Assembly: GCF_017876535.1 (NCBI RefSeq)
Contig: NZ_JAGIOF010000001.1
Coordinates: forward strand, 2,604,001-2,668,000
Reading direction: 5' to 3'
Source of the DNA: Paeniglutamicibacter kerguelensis
Lineage (GTDB): Bacteria; Actinomycetota; Actinomycetes; Actinomycetales; Micrococcaceae
Length of the DNA: 64,000 nucleotides
Positions 33,080 to 41,911 of the stretch are shown in pieces. Made by a program: the position numbers and the translations under genes. Below the pieces are notes generated by a model, which was given only the letters and a program-made list of their open reading frames with translations, did not search any database and was not told the origin of the DNA. The first letter of the stretch is position 1. Every line of letters starts with the position of its first letter.

Positions 33080-35697
33080 AGGTCCTTTCGTTTTACGGGT
33101 AGCGGGTTGGAGTGTCTTGCCGGTGTCCGGGGCATGGAGGCGGGCTCTGCGGCGGTTTCCGCCGGCGTGGGCGCGGGCGGTTCGGCAGCATCCTCCAGGG
33201 ACGAGGCCCCGAGAAGGGTCGCCAGGTCCGTCAGGACGGGCGTCTGCATGATGTCCTTGATCGACACCGCGCGCTTGAGCAGGACGGCGAGCTTTACCGC
33301 GGACAGGGAGGTGCCGCCCAGCGCAAAGAACGAGTCCTGCCCGCCGATCCGACCCGCCGGTATGCCAAGGACGCTCGCCCATGCCTCGGCAAGCCGCTGC
33401 TCGGTGGCCGTGAGCGCCTCCGTGGGGGTGCCGACCTCGGGGGCGACCTCCTGCGCCATGCGGGTCAAGGCCTTCCGGTCGATCTTCCCGTTGCCGGTCA
33501 GGGGCAGGCTCTCCTGCCATCTGTACGCCGACGGAACCATGTAGCCCGGAACCCGCGAGGCCATCTCGCTGCGGATCTCGTCGACCTCGAGCGGCCCGTT
33601 GCCAGAGTAGAACGCCACCAGGAACTTGGACTGCCCGCCGCCTGCGCCGACGACGACGGCGCCGTCGCGGACGCCGGGAACCCGCAACAGCGCGTTCTCG
33701 ATGTCGCCGATCTCAATACGGAACCCGGAGATCTTGACCTGGTTGTCTCGCCGGCCAAGGTACTCCAGCTTGCCGTCCTGTGACCAGCGCCCATAGTCGC
33801 CAGCCCGGTAGAGCCGCGCGCCATCCACGTAGGGGTCGGTGGAGTAGGCCTGTGCCGTGCGCTCCGGGTCGTTGATGTAGCCGCGGCCCACGCACACCCC
33901 GGAGAAGGCGATCTCGCCCGGCGCTCCGAGCGGCACGAGCCGCTGCTGCTCGTCGAGGATGTAGATCCGGACGTTCGGGATCGGCGGGCCCAGTGGCACG
34001 GAGCCGCCCGCGGGCGCTGCGCTCATCACCTCGTGGTTCGTGTCGTCCGAGGTCTCCGTCAGTCCGTAGGCGTTGACCAGCTTGACGTTCGGCATCACGT
34101 CGAACCACCGGCGGACCAGCTCACTTTTCAGGGCCTCCCCGGTCGCGGAGACGCAGCGGAGGTGCGGCAGGGTGCGGGGATTGCCGCCCAGGTACGCCAC
34201 CACCGCATCCAGATACGACGGGACGACCTGGAAGACCGCCACCGCGCCCCGTTCCACCGTGTCGACGAACCGCTCGACGTCCAGGATGCGGTCCTGCCCG
34301 ACGATGAGTGTGCGGCCGCCGACGAGCAGGGCCGAGACCAGTTGCCACAGCGAGATGTCGAAGCATTGGGGGGCGCTCTGGGCGACGACGTCGCCGGGGC
34401 CGATTCCCAGGTCCTCGATCTTGGCGTACAGGTGGTTCACCATCCCGTCGTGCGCGCACATTGCACCCTTCGGCTCGCCCGTGGAGCCCGAGGTGAAGTA
34501 GACGTAGGCGAGTTGGTCTGGACGCACCTCCACGCCGAGATCGTCGTCGGCGTGCCCCTCGGCCTCGATGTCCTCGAAGAGGAGCCTGGTGACCGAGGGC
34601 ATCCCGTCGAGTGCTTCGTCCAGCGAGGCGGTGCTGCCTTCCTCGGTCAGCGCTATCCGGCTCCCGGCCCGGGTGATCGTTCTGGCGATCCGGTCGGCGG
34701 GGAAATGCGGTTCGATTGGAAGGTACGCGCCTCCGGCCTTGAGGACGCCGATGACTGCGGCCATCCACTCCAGGTCCCGCTTGGCCACGACCGCCACGAC
34801 GTCCTCCGCCTGCAGTCCGCGCGCCAGCAGGGCGCGGGCAAGCCGGTTGGCGCGGGCGTTCAGCTCCGCGTACGTCCACTCCCGCGTGTCCTGGACCGCC
34901 GCAATGCGTTCGGGGTGAAGCCGGACGCGCTCCTCGAACAGCTGGTGGAAGCGTCGTTGGGGCCGGGGCCGCTCGGGTCCGGCCAGCTGCTCGAGCTGGA
35001 GGCGGCGCTCGTCCGGATCAACGAGATCGGCATCGGCGGGCTCCGCTTCGGGGTCGGCGACCAATTGGCGGAGCGCGGCCAGATGGTAGCCGGCGATCCT
35101 AAGGGCGGCGCCGTCGTCGAGGACGTCCCGCCGGTACCGCAGCAGGAGCACCTCGCCCCCGGCCACGGTCCGGAAGGTGACCCCGAGGACGATGCCCTCC
35201 GGCAGCTCTTCATCGTCGCGCTGAAGCGCGCCGAACACCACCTCGTACCCCGGAGATGCGGCCTCGTGACGGGTCTCCCCGCGGCCGGCCTGCTCGGTGT
35301 CGGCTGGCCTGGCGCCGGCCCGGACCTGCCGGTCATGTGCCTCGGCGACCAGACCTCGCCAGGACGGGTGGCCCAGATCGAGCTTGCACCGCCAGGTACC
35401 CGCCGTGTCCACGCATCCGGTGGCGATCTCCGACTCGCCGGACAATGCCTGCAGTACCCGCGCGTGGGCCGCCAGCCAAAGCGAGCCAGGCGTCGTCTTC
35501 AGGGCACGGGCCGTCAGCCTGACGGAGGTGCGCAGGTCTTCGGGAACCGCCACCTCGACCTGCTCCTGGCCGGACTGCGGGTCCCGGGTCCATCTGGGAA
35601 TCGCCGTCGGTGCGGCAGCCGGGACGGAGCGCCGGCCGTCAACCGGATCGAACGATTGGCCGGCGGTACGGCAGGTGAGCGCTGGAGTGGTGGTCAT
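33076..35697 (-). CDS. NRPS module: vestigial condensation-like region, adenylation, peptidyl carrier
   Basis: An 873-residue protein. Residues about 45-235 resemble the C-terminal half of a condensation domain with no HHxxxDG motif. Residues 250-735 are an adenylation domain (A3 YFTSGSTGEPKG at 400-411, NAYGLTET, YRAGD, DNQVKISGFRIE, NGKIDRKAL). A carrier domain follows with S797 in ALGGTSLSAVK. A Pro/Ala-rich tail ends it. No thioesterase or reductase is present. The pocket code read by eye is D-I-W-Q-S-T-A-D-D-K, whose two acidic residues suit a basic amino acid such as Dap. ATGA overlaps join it to both neighbours. Confidence 0.9.
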   Translation of the reverse strand: MTTTPALTCRTAGQSFDPVDGRRSVPAAAPTAIPRWTRDPQSGQEQVEVAVPEDLRTSVRLTARALKTTPGSLWLAAHARVLQALSGESEIATGCVDTAGTWRCKLDLGHPSWRGLVAEAHDRQVRAGARPADTEQAGRGETRHEAASPGYEVVFGALQRDDEELPEGIVLGVTFRTVAGGEVLLLRYRRDVLDDGAALRIAGYHLAALRQLVADPEAEPADADLVDPDERRLQLEQLAGPERPRPQRRFHQLFEERVRLHPERIAAVQDTREWTYAELNARANRLARALLARGLQAEDVVAVVAKRDLEWMAAVIGVLKAGGAYLPIEPHFPADRIARTITRAGSRIALTEEGSTASLDEALDGMPSVTRLLFEDIEAEGHADDDLGVEVRPDQLAYVYFTSGSTGEPKGAMCAHDGMVNHLYAKIEDLGIGPGDVVAQSAPQCFDISLWQLVSALLVGGRTLIVGQDRILDVERFVDTVERGAVAVFQVVPSYLDAVVAYLGGNPRTLPHLRCVSATGEALKSELVRRWFDVMPNVKLVNAYGLTETSDDTNHEVMSAAPAGGSVPLGPPIPNVRIYILDEQQRLVPLGAPGEIAFSGVCVGRGYINDPERTAQAYSTDPYVDGARLYRAGDYGRWSQDGKLEYLGRRDNQVKISGFRIEIGDIENALLRVPGVRDGAVVVGAGGGQSKFLVAFYSGNGPLEVDEIRSEMASRVPGYMVPSAYRWQESLPLTGNGKIDRKALTRMAQEVAPEVGTPTEALTATEQRLAEAWASVLGIPAGRIGGQDSFFALGGTSLSAVKLAVLLKRAVSIKDIMQTPVLTDLATLLGASSLEDAAEPPAPTPAETAAEPASMPRTPARHSNPLPVKRKDL

Positions 35698-38600
35698 GAT
35701 ACGGTCCTTTCCAAGGCGACGGGGGACGTGGCGGCGGCACGGGCCTCGTCGGCCGGGTTGCCACCCCACACGGATCCCCGGGAGAGGGTCGTCCCCTTCA
35801 TCACGAAGGAGTCGGCGGCGACGACGGCACCGTCTTCTATGGACACGCCGTAGTGGACAAAGGCGCCGACGCCGAGCGTGACGTCGTCGCCAATGACGTT
35901 GTGGTCGGATTTGAACATTCCGTCCTCTTGGGAGTGGGATTGAACCGTGCTGCCGGCGTTCAGGGTGCAGCGGGAGCCGATCGTCACCAGGCTCCGCTCG
36001 ATGATTCCGCAGCCATCGTCGAAGACCCGGGTCCCGATCCGCACCCCCCGCAGACGCCAAACCAGCGGCTTGAACGGCGTCCCGTTGAGGATGGCCATGT
36101 ATCGGCTCTCGGCCGTCAGCTTCCAGTACCGCTCGTGCCACCAGAAATAGGGATTGTAGATGGAGCAGAGCTGGGGCTGAAGCCGCCGGGACCCCGCCAC
36201 GAGGCGTTCTATGCCGATGGGGACCAGCAAGCCGACCAGGAGCGCCACGACGAACGACGCGCTGAGGGCAAGGAAACCGAATTGGTCGGACAGCTCGAGG
36301 CCGGCGAACATCGCCAGCAGGGCCACCGAGGCGTTGAACCACCGCGCCAGCATCAAGAGCGCGATGGTGCGCAGGTTGTGCCGGTTCTTGGCCGAGAGGT
36401 CCCGGCGAAAGCGGGCACGGCCCGTATGCTCCTCGGGGAGGGCGTCCCGCAGGACCGAACGGGGGATCTCGAACGCCGGCGACCCGAGCAGGCCCACGTC
36501 GTGGCGCACCGGTCCGTCGATGGGGACCATCACCTTGGTCGCGAGCAGGCAGTTGTCCCCGGTCCTGGCCCCGGCCGGGTAGAGAATGGCGTTGCCCAGG
36601 AAGTTGTTCGCGCCGATGGCCACCCGGCTGACCTTGAACGACGTCGCCGAGTGGTCGGTGTTCATGAAAGACACCCCGTCGGCGATCATCGTGCCGGTGC
36701 CTATCGTCGACAGGAACGGGGTGTCGTGCTTGAACGCCGTGCCCAAGTTCGAGCCGCTCTGCTGGACCTGCGGCTGGTGGTACCCGATGGCCCGCACGTA
36801 GTTCACGACGTACGAGCTGTCGCCGAACACCTTCCCGATCATGGGACTGTTGGTCAACCTCGCCACCGCCCGCGCCGCCGCGTCCCGCAGCCCGTACAGC
36901 GGATACACCGTGTCGGGCTTCACCGCGAGCTGGAGCAGCCGCGGCACGGTCGTGATGACGACCATCGCCAGGACCGTTCCACCAAAGACGCTCAGGCCAG
37001 CGAGTGCGACAGCGTCGGCATAGAACGTCCAGTCCGCGAACGCGTACGGGTGCGCCTCCAGAAGCGCCGCCACGGGTGGATACGCCAGGACGAAAAGCGT
37101 GACCACCAGTCCCACCATGGTGCGGCCCAGCCCCACCGTGCCCAGGAGCTGGGACACGGCGAACCATCCCCGCCGCCACGGCCGGTAGGGCGTGGCGGCG
37201 ACCGTGCTGAAGTCCACATCCGTGCCCCTGCCCGGCGAACCGTGCCACCGCTCACCACCGGGCACGGCTTGGCCGGTGTACAGAGTGGACCGGTGGCCCA
37301 GTTGCGAGCCGTCTCCCATCGCCGTGTCGATGTCCAGGACGCTGCCCTCGCCGATGATAACGTCCCGGCCCAGCGTGACCCCACCCAACTGGATGACACC
37401 GCCGTGGGCGCGGTAGCCGTTGGCGACCACGTCCTTGCGGATCACCGTCCCCTCCCCGATCGTGAGCAGGTCGGTGCAGATCGGCAGCCGGTTGGTCAGG
37501 ATCGTCACGTTGCGGCCCACCTTGGCGCCCATGGCGCGAAGGTAGAAGGTCGTCAGCGGGGAACCGGGCATCATCGAGAGGGGCGAGGTTCGCATCAGGG
37601 TCTTGACCAGCCAGAACCGGAAGTAGGCCAGGCTCCAGATGCGGATCTCCCGGGGCCGGAAGCGCCCGACAAAGATCCACTTCGCGGCCACCGGCAGGAT
37701 GCACATGAGCACGAACACCACCACGGCGTAGACGATCGACCGCAGGTAGATCGCCCAGAAGCTCGTCCCGTGGGCCAGCCAGTAGTGGTTCCCCGGTTTC
37801 GCCTCGGGGAACAGCCAGTAATACCCCACGACCGCGAGCGCGCCGGCGAGGATGCAGTAGCCGAGGTAGACGAGCACCTGCAGGGCGCCACAGGTGACGT
37901 ACTCCCACGTCCGCGCGTCCATGGGCCGCGGCGTCTCCGGCATTGACGCCAGGACTGGTGGGAGCACCTGCGGCTGGTCTTGCTGCAAGGGGTCTTGCAG
38001 GGCCGCGGCCAGGGCCGCGGCCAGGGCCGCGATCGTCGGGCTGCCGTAGATGTCCTTCATGGACACCTTGGGCAGGTCCGGCTGCTTGCGCACCCGGGCG
38101 CAGAACTGCGCCATCACCAGCGAGTCCGCACCCAGGTCCTGGAAAAAGTCGCTGTCCACCGGGACATGGTCAATGCCCAGCACACCGGCCAGCACCTCCG
38201 CCAACCGGCCCTGCACGGGCGACATCGCCGGTTCCGCCGGCGCCAGGGCCGCGGCCAGGGCCGCGATCGACGGGTGCTGGTAGATGTCCTTGATGGACAC
38301 CGCCGGCAGGTCCGGCTGCTTGCGCACCCGGGCGCAGAACTGCGCCATCACCAGCGAGTCCGCGCCCAGGTCCTGGAAAAAGTCGCTGTCCACCGGGACA
38401 TGGTCAATGCCCAGCACGCCGCCCAGCACCTCGGCCAGCCGGCCCTGCACGGGCGACATCGCCGGTTCCGCCGGCGCCAGGGCCGCGGCCAGGGCCGCGA
38501 TCGACGGGTGCTGGTAGATGTCCTTGATGGACACCGCCGGCAGGTCCGGCTGCTTGCGCACCCGGGCGCAGAACTGCGCCATCACCAGCGAGTCCGCACC

Positions 38601-39062
38601 CAGATCCTGGAAAAAGTCGCTGTCCACCGGGACATGGTCAATGCCCAGCACGCCGCCCAGCACCTCGGCCAGCCGGCCCTGCACGGGCGACATCGCCGGT
38701 TCCGCCGGCGCCAGGGCCGCGGCCAGGGCCGCGATCGACGGGTGCTGGTAGATGTCCTTGATGGACACCGCCGGCAGGTCCGGCTGCTTGCGCACCCGGG
38801 CGCAGAACTGCGCCATCACCAGCGAGTCCGCACCCAATTCGTAGAAGAAGTTGGCGTCCACGGGGACGTCGTCCTTCTTCACCACCGATGCGAGAAGATC
38901 CGCCAGCCGGCACTCCAGGGCAAGGCCCGCACCCGTGGCCGGCGTTGCTGGAGAGCCGTTCCCGGCCGGAGCCGCGGGTGCCACGGGTGCCGGGGGATTC
39001 GTCGCAACTACCGGAGTCGTGGGACCCGGTGACGTTGGCGGCGTGTCGACGGACTTGTTCAC
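35694..39062 (-). CDS. membrane polymerase: four tandem carrier domains plus Pls-type terminal region
   Basis: A 1122-residue protein. A Pro/Ala-rich head leads to four carrier domains with phosphopantetheine serines S80, S158, S236 and S314, each in LGADSLVMAQF. Then come six transmembrane helices in three pairs (first pair about 389-416 and 436-464), each pair followed by a soluble domain with hexapeptide-like turns (TIGEGTVIRKDVVANG; VIIGEGSVLDID; IGANNFLGNAILYPAGA). This alternation of helix pair and soluble domain, with no thioesterase, is the architecture of the terminal part of epsilon-poly-L-lysine synthetase (Pls/PosA; TIGR02353-type). In Pls the adenylation domain is on the same chain; here it is the next gene. 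Confidence 0.88.
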   Translation of the reverse strand: MNKSVDTPPTSPGPTTPVVATNPPAPVAPAAPAGNGSPATPATGAGLALECRLADLLASVVKKDDVPVDANFFYELGADSLVMAQFCARVRKQPDLPAVSIKDIYQHPSIAALAAALAPAEPAMSPVQGRLAEVLGGVLGIDHVPVDSDFFQDLGADSLVMAQFCARVRKQPDLPAVSIKDIYQHPSIAALAAALAPAEPAMSPVQGRLAEVLGGVLGIDHVPVDSDFFQDLGADSLVMAQFCARVRKQPDLPAVSIKDIYQHPSIAALAAALAPAEPAMSPVQGRLAEVLAGVLGIDHVPVDSDFFQDLGADSLVMAQFCARVRKQPDLPKVSMKDIYGSPTIAALAAALAAALQDPLQQDQPQVLPPVLASMPETPRPMDARTWEYVTCGALQVLVYLGYCILAGALAVVGYYWLFPEAKPGNHYWLAHGTSFWAIYLRSIVYAVVVFVLMCILPVAAKWIFVGRFRPREIRIWSLAYFRFWLVKTLMRTSPLSMMPGSPLTTFYLRAMGAKVGRNVTILTNRLPICTDLLTIGEGTVIRKDVVANGYRAHGGVIQLGGVTLGRDVIIGEGSVLDIDTAMGDGSQLGHRSTLYTGQAVPGGERWHGSPGRGTDVDFSTVAATPYRPWRRGWFAVSQLLGTVGLGRTMVGLVVTLFVLAYPPVAALLEAHPYAFADWTFYADAVALAGLSVFGGTVLAMVVITTVPRLLQLAVKPDTVYPLYGLRDAAARAVARLTNSPMIGKVFGDSSYVVNYVRAIGYHQPQVQQSGSNLGTAFKHDTPFLSTIGTGTMIADGVSFMNTDHSATSFKVSRVAIGANNFLGNAILYPAGARTGDNCLLATKVMVPIDGPVRHDVGLLGSPAFEIPRSVLRDALPEEHTGRARFRRDLSAKNRHNLRTIALLMLARWFNASVALLAMFAGLELSDQFGFLALSASFVVALLVGLLVPIGIERLVAGSRRLQPQLCSIYNPYFWWHERYWKLTAESRYMAILNGTPFKPLVWRLRGVRIGTRVFDDGCGIIERSLVTIGSRCTLNAGSTVQSHSQEDGMFKSDHNVIGDDVTLGVGAFVHYGVSIEDGAVVAADSFVMKGTTLSRGSVWGGNPADEARAAATSPVALERTVS
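38008..38943 (-). repeat. 234-bp near-identical tandem repeats encoding carrier domains
   Basis: Four units of 234 bp (78 residues) encode the carrier domains. The two central units differ at only a few positions, and the first and last diverge at their outer edges (KKDDVPVDANFFYEL at the start, KVSMKDIYGSPT at the end). Such identity implies recent duplication or homogenisation, and the copy number could be collapsed in short-read assemblies. Confidence 0.9.
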
Positions 39063-40132
39063 TGCGCGAGCCTCCGTAGTGAGGCAGTGGCCACGGAATC
39101 AGTCAACGGGGCGGCTGCCGGAAGCTGTGGCCCCGACACCGGGTCAGACCGTAGACCGGGGTCTGCCGTCGTGCCAGCGCTGCCGAGCGATTCGGCCCCG
39201 AAGTGGTCGAGCACCCAGCCGGGCTGGTAGACGGTGTCCAGGTATGGGCGGCCCAGATCGGGCGAGATGGCCACCGCGGTGACGTCCTGGGCGTCGTGGT
39301 CGGCGAGCCATGTCATGGCGCCGTGGACCACGGTCCCGGTGGACCCGCCGAGCAGCAACCCGCCCGCGGCCAGACGGTGGCAGGCACGCACCGTGTCCAG
39401 CTCCTTGACGAACACCACGTCATCGAGCAAGGACTCGTCGAGCTGGGGCGGCCGCACGCTCATGCCGAGGCCGGGGATCAGACGGGGCGCCGGCTGGCCG
39501 CCGAAGGAGACCGATCCGACGGCATCGACCGCGACGATCCGGACGTCGGGGCGGTGCTTACGGAAGTACCGCGCGCAACCCATTAGCGTGCCCGTAGTGC
39601 CGGCTCCGACGAACAGCACGTCGAGGTCGGGGAATTCGGCGGCGATTTCGGGGGCGGTCCAGCGGTAGTGCGCGCCCCAGTTGCCGGGGTTGACGTACTG
39701 GTTGAGCCAGACGTACCGCTCGTCGGACGCGCATAGTTCCCGGACGTGGTTGAGCCGGGCGCCAAGGAACCCGTCGACGGGATCCGGTTCGGTGACCAGG
39801 TCAACCTGTGCCCCGAGCGACTCCATCAGCTGCCGGGTCGTCGAATTGCAGTTCGGATCGACCACGCACACAAAGCGGTACCCTTTGCTGGCCGCGATCA
39901 TGCTGAGCGCGACACCGAGGTTGCCCGACGAGGACTCCACGAGCGTGGAGCCGGGCCCGATCAACCCCTCACGCTCGGCGCGCTCGACCATCTCCCGCGC
40001 GGGCTTGAGCTTGATCGACCCGGCGAAGTTGAACCCCTCGATCTTCAGGTAGAGGCGGCGGCCCAGCATCCCTTCCAGGTCGACGAATAGGTTCTGTTCG
40101 TTGAACAGGTGCGGATCCTTGATAATCGACAT
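39059..40132 (-). CDS. sbnA: SbnA-like PLP enzyme (Dap biosynthesis)
   Basis: A 357-residue cysteine-synthase-fold enzyme. The PLP lysine lies in FNFAGSIKLKPA (about residues 35-46), SSSGNLGVALSMIA follows, and GAGTTGTLMGCARYF binds the cofactor phosphate. SbnA joins O-phospho-L-serine and L-glutamate to make the precursor that SbnB cleaves to L-Dap. The C-terminal about 45 residues are Pro/Ser/Ala-rich and unlike the family core. GAGGGAG precedes the ATG. First gene of the operon; its stop overlaps the next start (ATGA). An ordinary cysteine synthase is unlikely given the context. Confidence 0.87.
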   Translation of the reverse strand: MSIIKDPHLFNEQNLFVDLEGMLGRRLYLKIEGFNFAGSIKLKPAREMVERAEREGLIGPGSTLVESSSGNLGVALSMIAASKGYRFVCVVDPNCNSTTRQLMESLGAQVDLVTEPDPVDGFLGARLNHVRELCASDERYVWLNQYVNPGNWGAHYRWTAPEIAAEFPDLDVLFVGAGTTGTLMGCARYFRKHRPDVRIVAVDAVGSVSFGGQPAPRLIPGLGMSVRPPQLDESLLDDVVFVKELDTVRACHRLAAGGLLLGGSTGTVVHGAMTWLADHDAQDVTAVAISPDLGRPYLDTVYQPGWVLDHFGAESLGSAGTTADPGLRSDPVSGPQLPAAAPLTDSVATASLRRLAQ

Positions 40133-40439
40133 GATCTCCCTCGTTCTCCTGCCATGAGCTTGGTCAGGGTCGCCAGGGAATGGCGGGTTGAATCAGCGAG
40201 CATCGCTATTTCTCCCAAAGAACCCCAAGAAGCTGCAAGTGTTGCGATGCCTTCACACTGAACCCCGCCTTGCCTCAAGTCAATATGCCGCCAAGCATTC
40301 CTGCATACCTCAACTAATTTGTGATATCCCGACGCATCGGTGACAATTCTGCATCAGGACTTCGATGACACTCGATGAGTCAAGACATCGGTAGCAGTTC
40401 GGCACGGGTGCGGAGTATTTTCTACGTGTTCATGACTCG
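40133..40439 (-). promoter_or_regulatory. upstream region and likely promoter of the Dap/Pls operon
   Basis: This 307-bp gap, AT-richer than its surroundings, has no gene. On the minus strand TTGACT (40283-40278) and CAGTGT (40260-40255) are 17 bp apart, giving a leader of about 115 nt before sbnA. No IdeR/DtxR-like iron box was seen, which weakens a siderophore reading. No clear regulator site was found. Confidence 0.35.
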
Positions 40440-41620
40440 TTAAAATGACCTTCGCGAAGATCTGAGTCCCAGATGCTTGGTTCCCGGTGCCGGCCAGTCA
40501 AATTCTGCGATGATTTCCCCTTCAAGGGTGACGAAGGTGATCGTCTCGGGGTCCCACGTGATGCTCGCCTGTCGGTGGTCCAGCCCAGTGGTCAGCGAAT
40601 AAACGACATCCTTGAAACGAATCGTGCGGTTGGAGTAGACCTTCAGCATCCGGTCTCCGGTCGATTCAGAGGTGTTGAAGCTGCCGGTGACCGACCGGGC
40701 AGAGAATTCAGCCCAAAGCGTAGCTGGTTCCGTGGCCAGTAGGGGGCTCGGACGACGCAGGACTCTGGGGCAAAGGATCTGAGGGCTCCGCGTCACGATC
40801 CTGCGGTGATTTGGTTACGTCCGGGCGTGGTGCCTCGGCGATCTCGGTGGCATCCCAGGCTTGCTGCGGGGTGATGTGCCCGGGCAGTCCTTGGTGCGGC
40901 CGTTGGGTGTTGTAGATGAGGTCGAACCGATCAACCTGTGCTTGTAATTCGGCCAATGAGTTGGCCATGGGTTGCTTATCCAGGTAGCGGAACAAGGTTT
41001 GATGGAACCTTTCGTGCTTGCCCTGGTTCGTGGGCTTGTAGGGTTTGCCCGTGATCATGCTGACTCCCAAAGACGTCATGTAGGTGACTCGTTGGCCGAT
41101 GGCGCCTCGTCGGCTTGGATTTAGTGCGGTCCCGTTGTCGGCGAGAAGGCGTTGGGGTGCCCCGTGTGCCGCGATACCCTTCTTCACCACCGCCAGGGCC
41201 GTTTCGCTGGTTTCCCCCGAAGTGGCCAACGTGGCGACAGCCAGCCTGGAATGATCATCTTGCAGCTGGAAGACCACGCACTTTCGTCCAACGGTCAATA
41301 CGTATTCGGTGGCATCCAGTTGCCAACACGCATTGGGGGCTGGATAGGCGAAGCGGCGCCACGCTGCGCGTGGTTTCTTCCGTGGCTCGCTGCGGGCCAC
41401 GTCCCGTTCGCGAAAGATCCTCGCCAACGTGGCTGTGGACGGTGTATTCATGCCCAGGGAATTCATCTTGTCTTGCACGTTGATGGGTCCCTGGTCCAGC
41501 CCGGAGGATTCCAGTGCGGCACGGACCTTGACCGATTGGTCCTACACTGATTCGCCCAAGGCAGTGGGCGAGGTTTTCGGGCGGCGTGAGCGCGGTTCGA
41601 GGGCGGCGCCGCGGCCTTCT
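40440..41620 (-). pseudogene. broken IS481-family transposase
   Basis: The central frame (41478-40708) has the rve integrase core: CWQLDATEYVL, FQLQDDHSRLAV, LLADNGTAL and GKHERFHQTLFRYLD. The usual C-terminal domain (VYSNRTIRFKDVVYSL, ITFVTLEGEIIAEFDWP) continues only in another frame (40796-40440), so a frameshift near 40720-40790 splits it. Upstream, the N-terminal frame (RSRRPKTSPTALGESV) is interrupted by an in-frame TAG at 41544-41542. The helix-turn-helix start is missing. Inactive; right border of the island. Confidence 0.85.
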
Positions 41621-41708
41621 CAAGGACCTCGACCTCCCAGCCGGCCAAGCCCAGCTGGCGGGCCGCGACGAGGCCCGCCAGTCCCGCCCCCGCCACCAGA
41701 GCCTTCAT
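41610..41708 (-). pseudogene. N-terminal fragment of an FAD-dependent oxidoreductase
   Basis: ATG at 41708 begins MKALVAGAGLAGLVAARQLG followed by LAGWEVEVLEKAAAP, a perfect dinucleotide-binding GxGxxG...E motif of flavin monooxygenases. The frame then runs into the IS481 remnant. About 33 residues remain; the rest was lost with the insertion. Confidence 0.7.
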
Positions 41709-41911
41709 GTCCCGCCTCGCACCATCGGATCGGCCTGGCCCAGGGAACCCGGGCGGTGCGGCCCGGGAATTCCGGGTGCGCCGGCTGGCCCATTCTTGCC
41801 GCCGTCCACCCGTCCTGTCCATGCCCCGGTCCGGTTCGTGTCCGGCGCGGCCCGGTTCGCGGAACGGGCGCCGGGCAACAAAAAGCCGACGCGCTGGACT
41901 AGGCTCTAAAC

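Noticed and set aside
38008..38943. Tandem 234-bp units as a CRISPR-like or satellite array
   Set aside because: Units are coding carrier domains with no spacers; no CRISPR array was found anywhere in the window.
37249..39062. Plus-strand 350-residue repeated protein opposite the carrier domains
   Set aside because: The repetition is only the mirror of the 234-bp carrier-domain repeats; the Arg/His/Gln-rich translation is antisense noise.
29835..40132. Siderophore cluster (SbnA/SbnB also occur in staphyloferrin B synthesis)
   Set aside because: No NIS synthetase, no iron-uptake or siderophore exporter genes and no IdeR-like box are present, whereas a Pls terminal region is.
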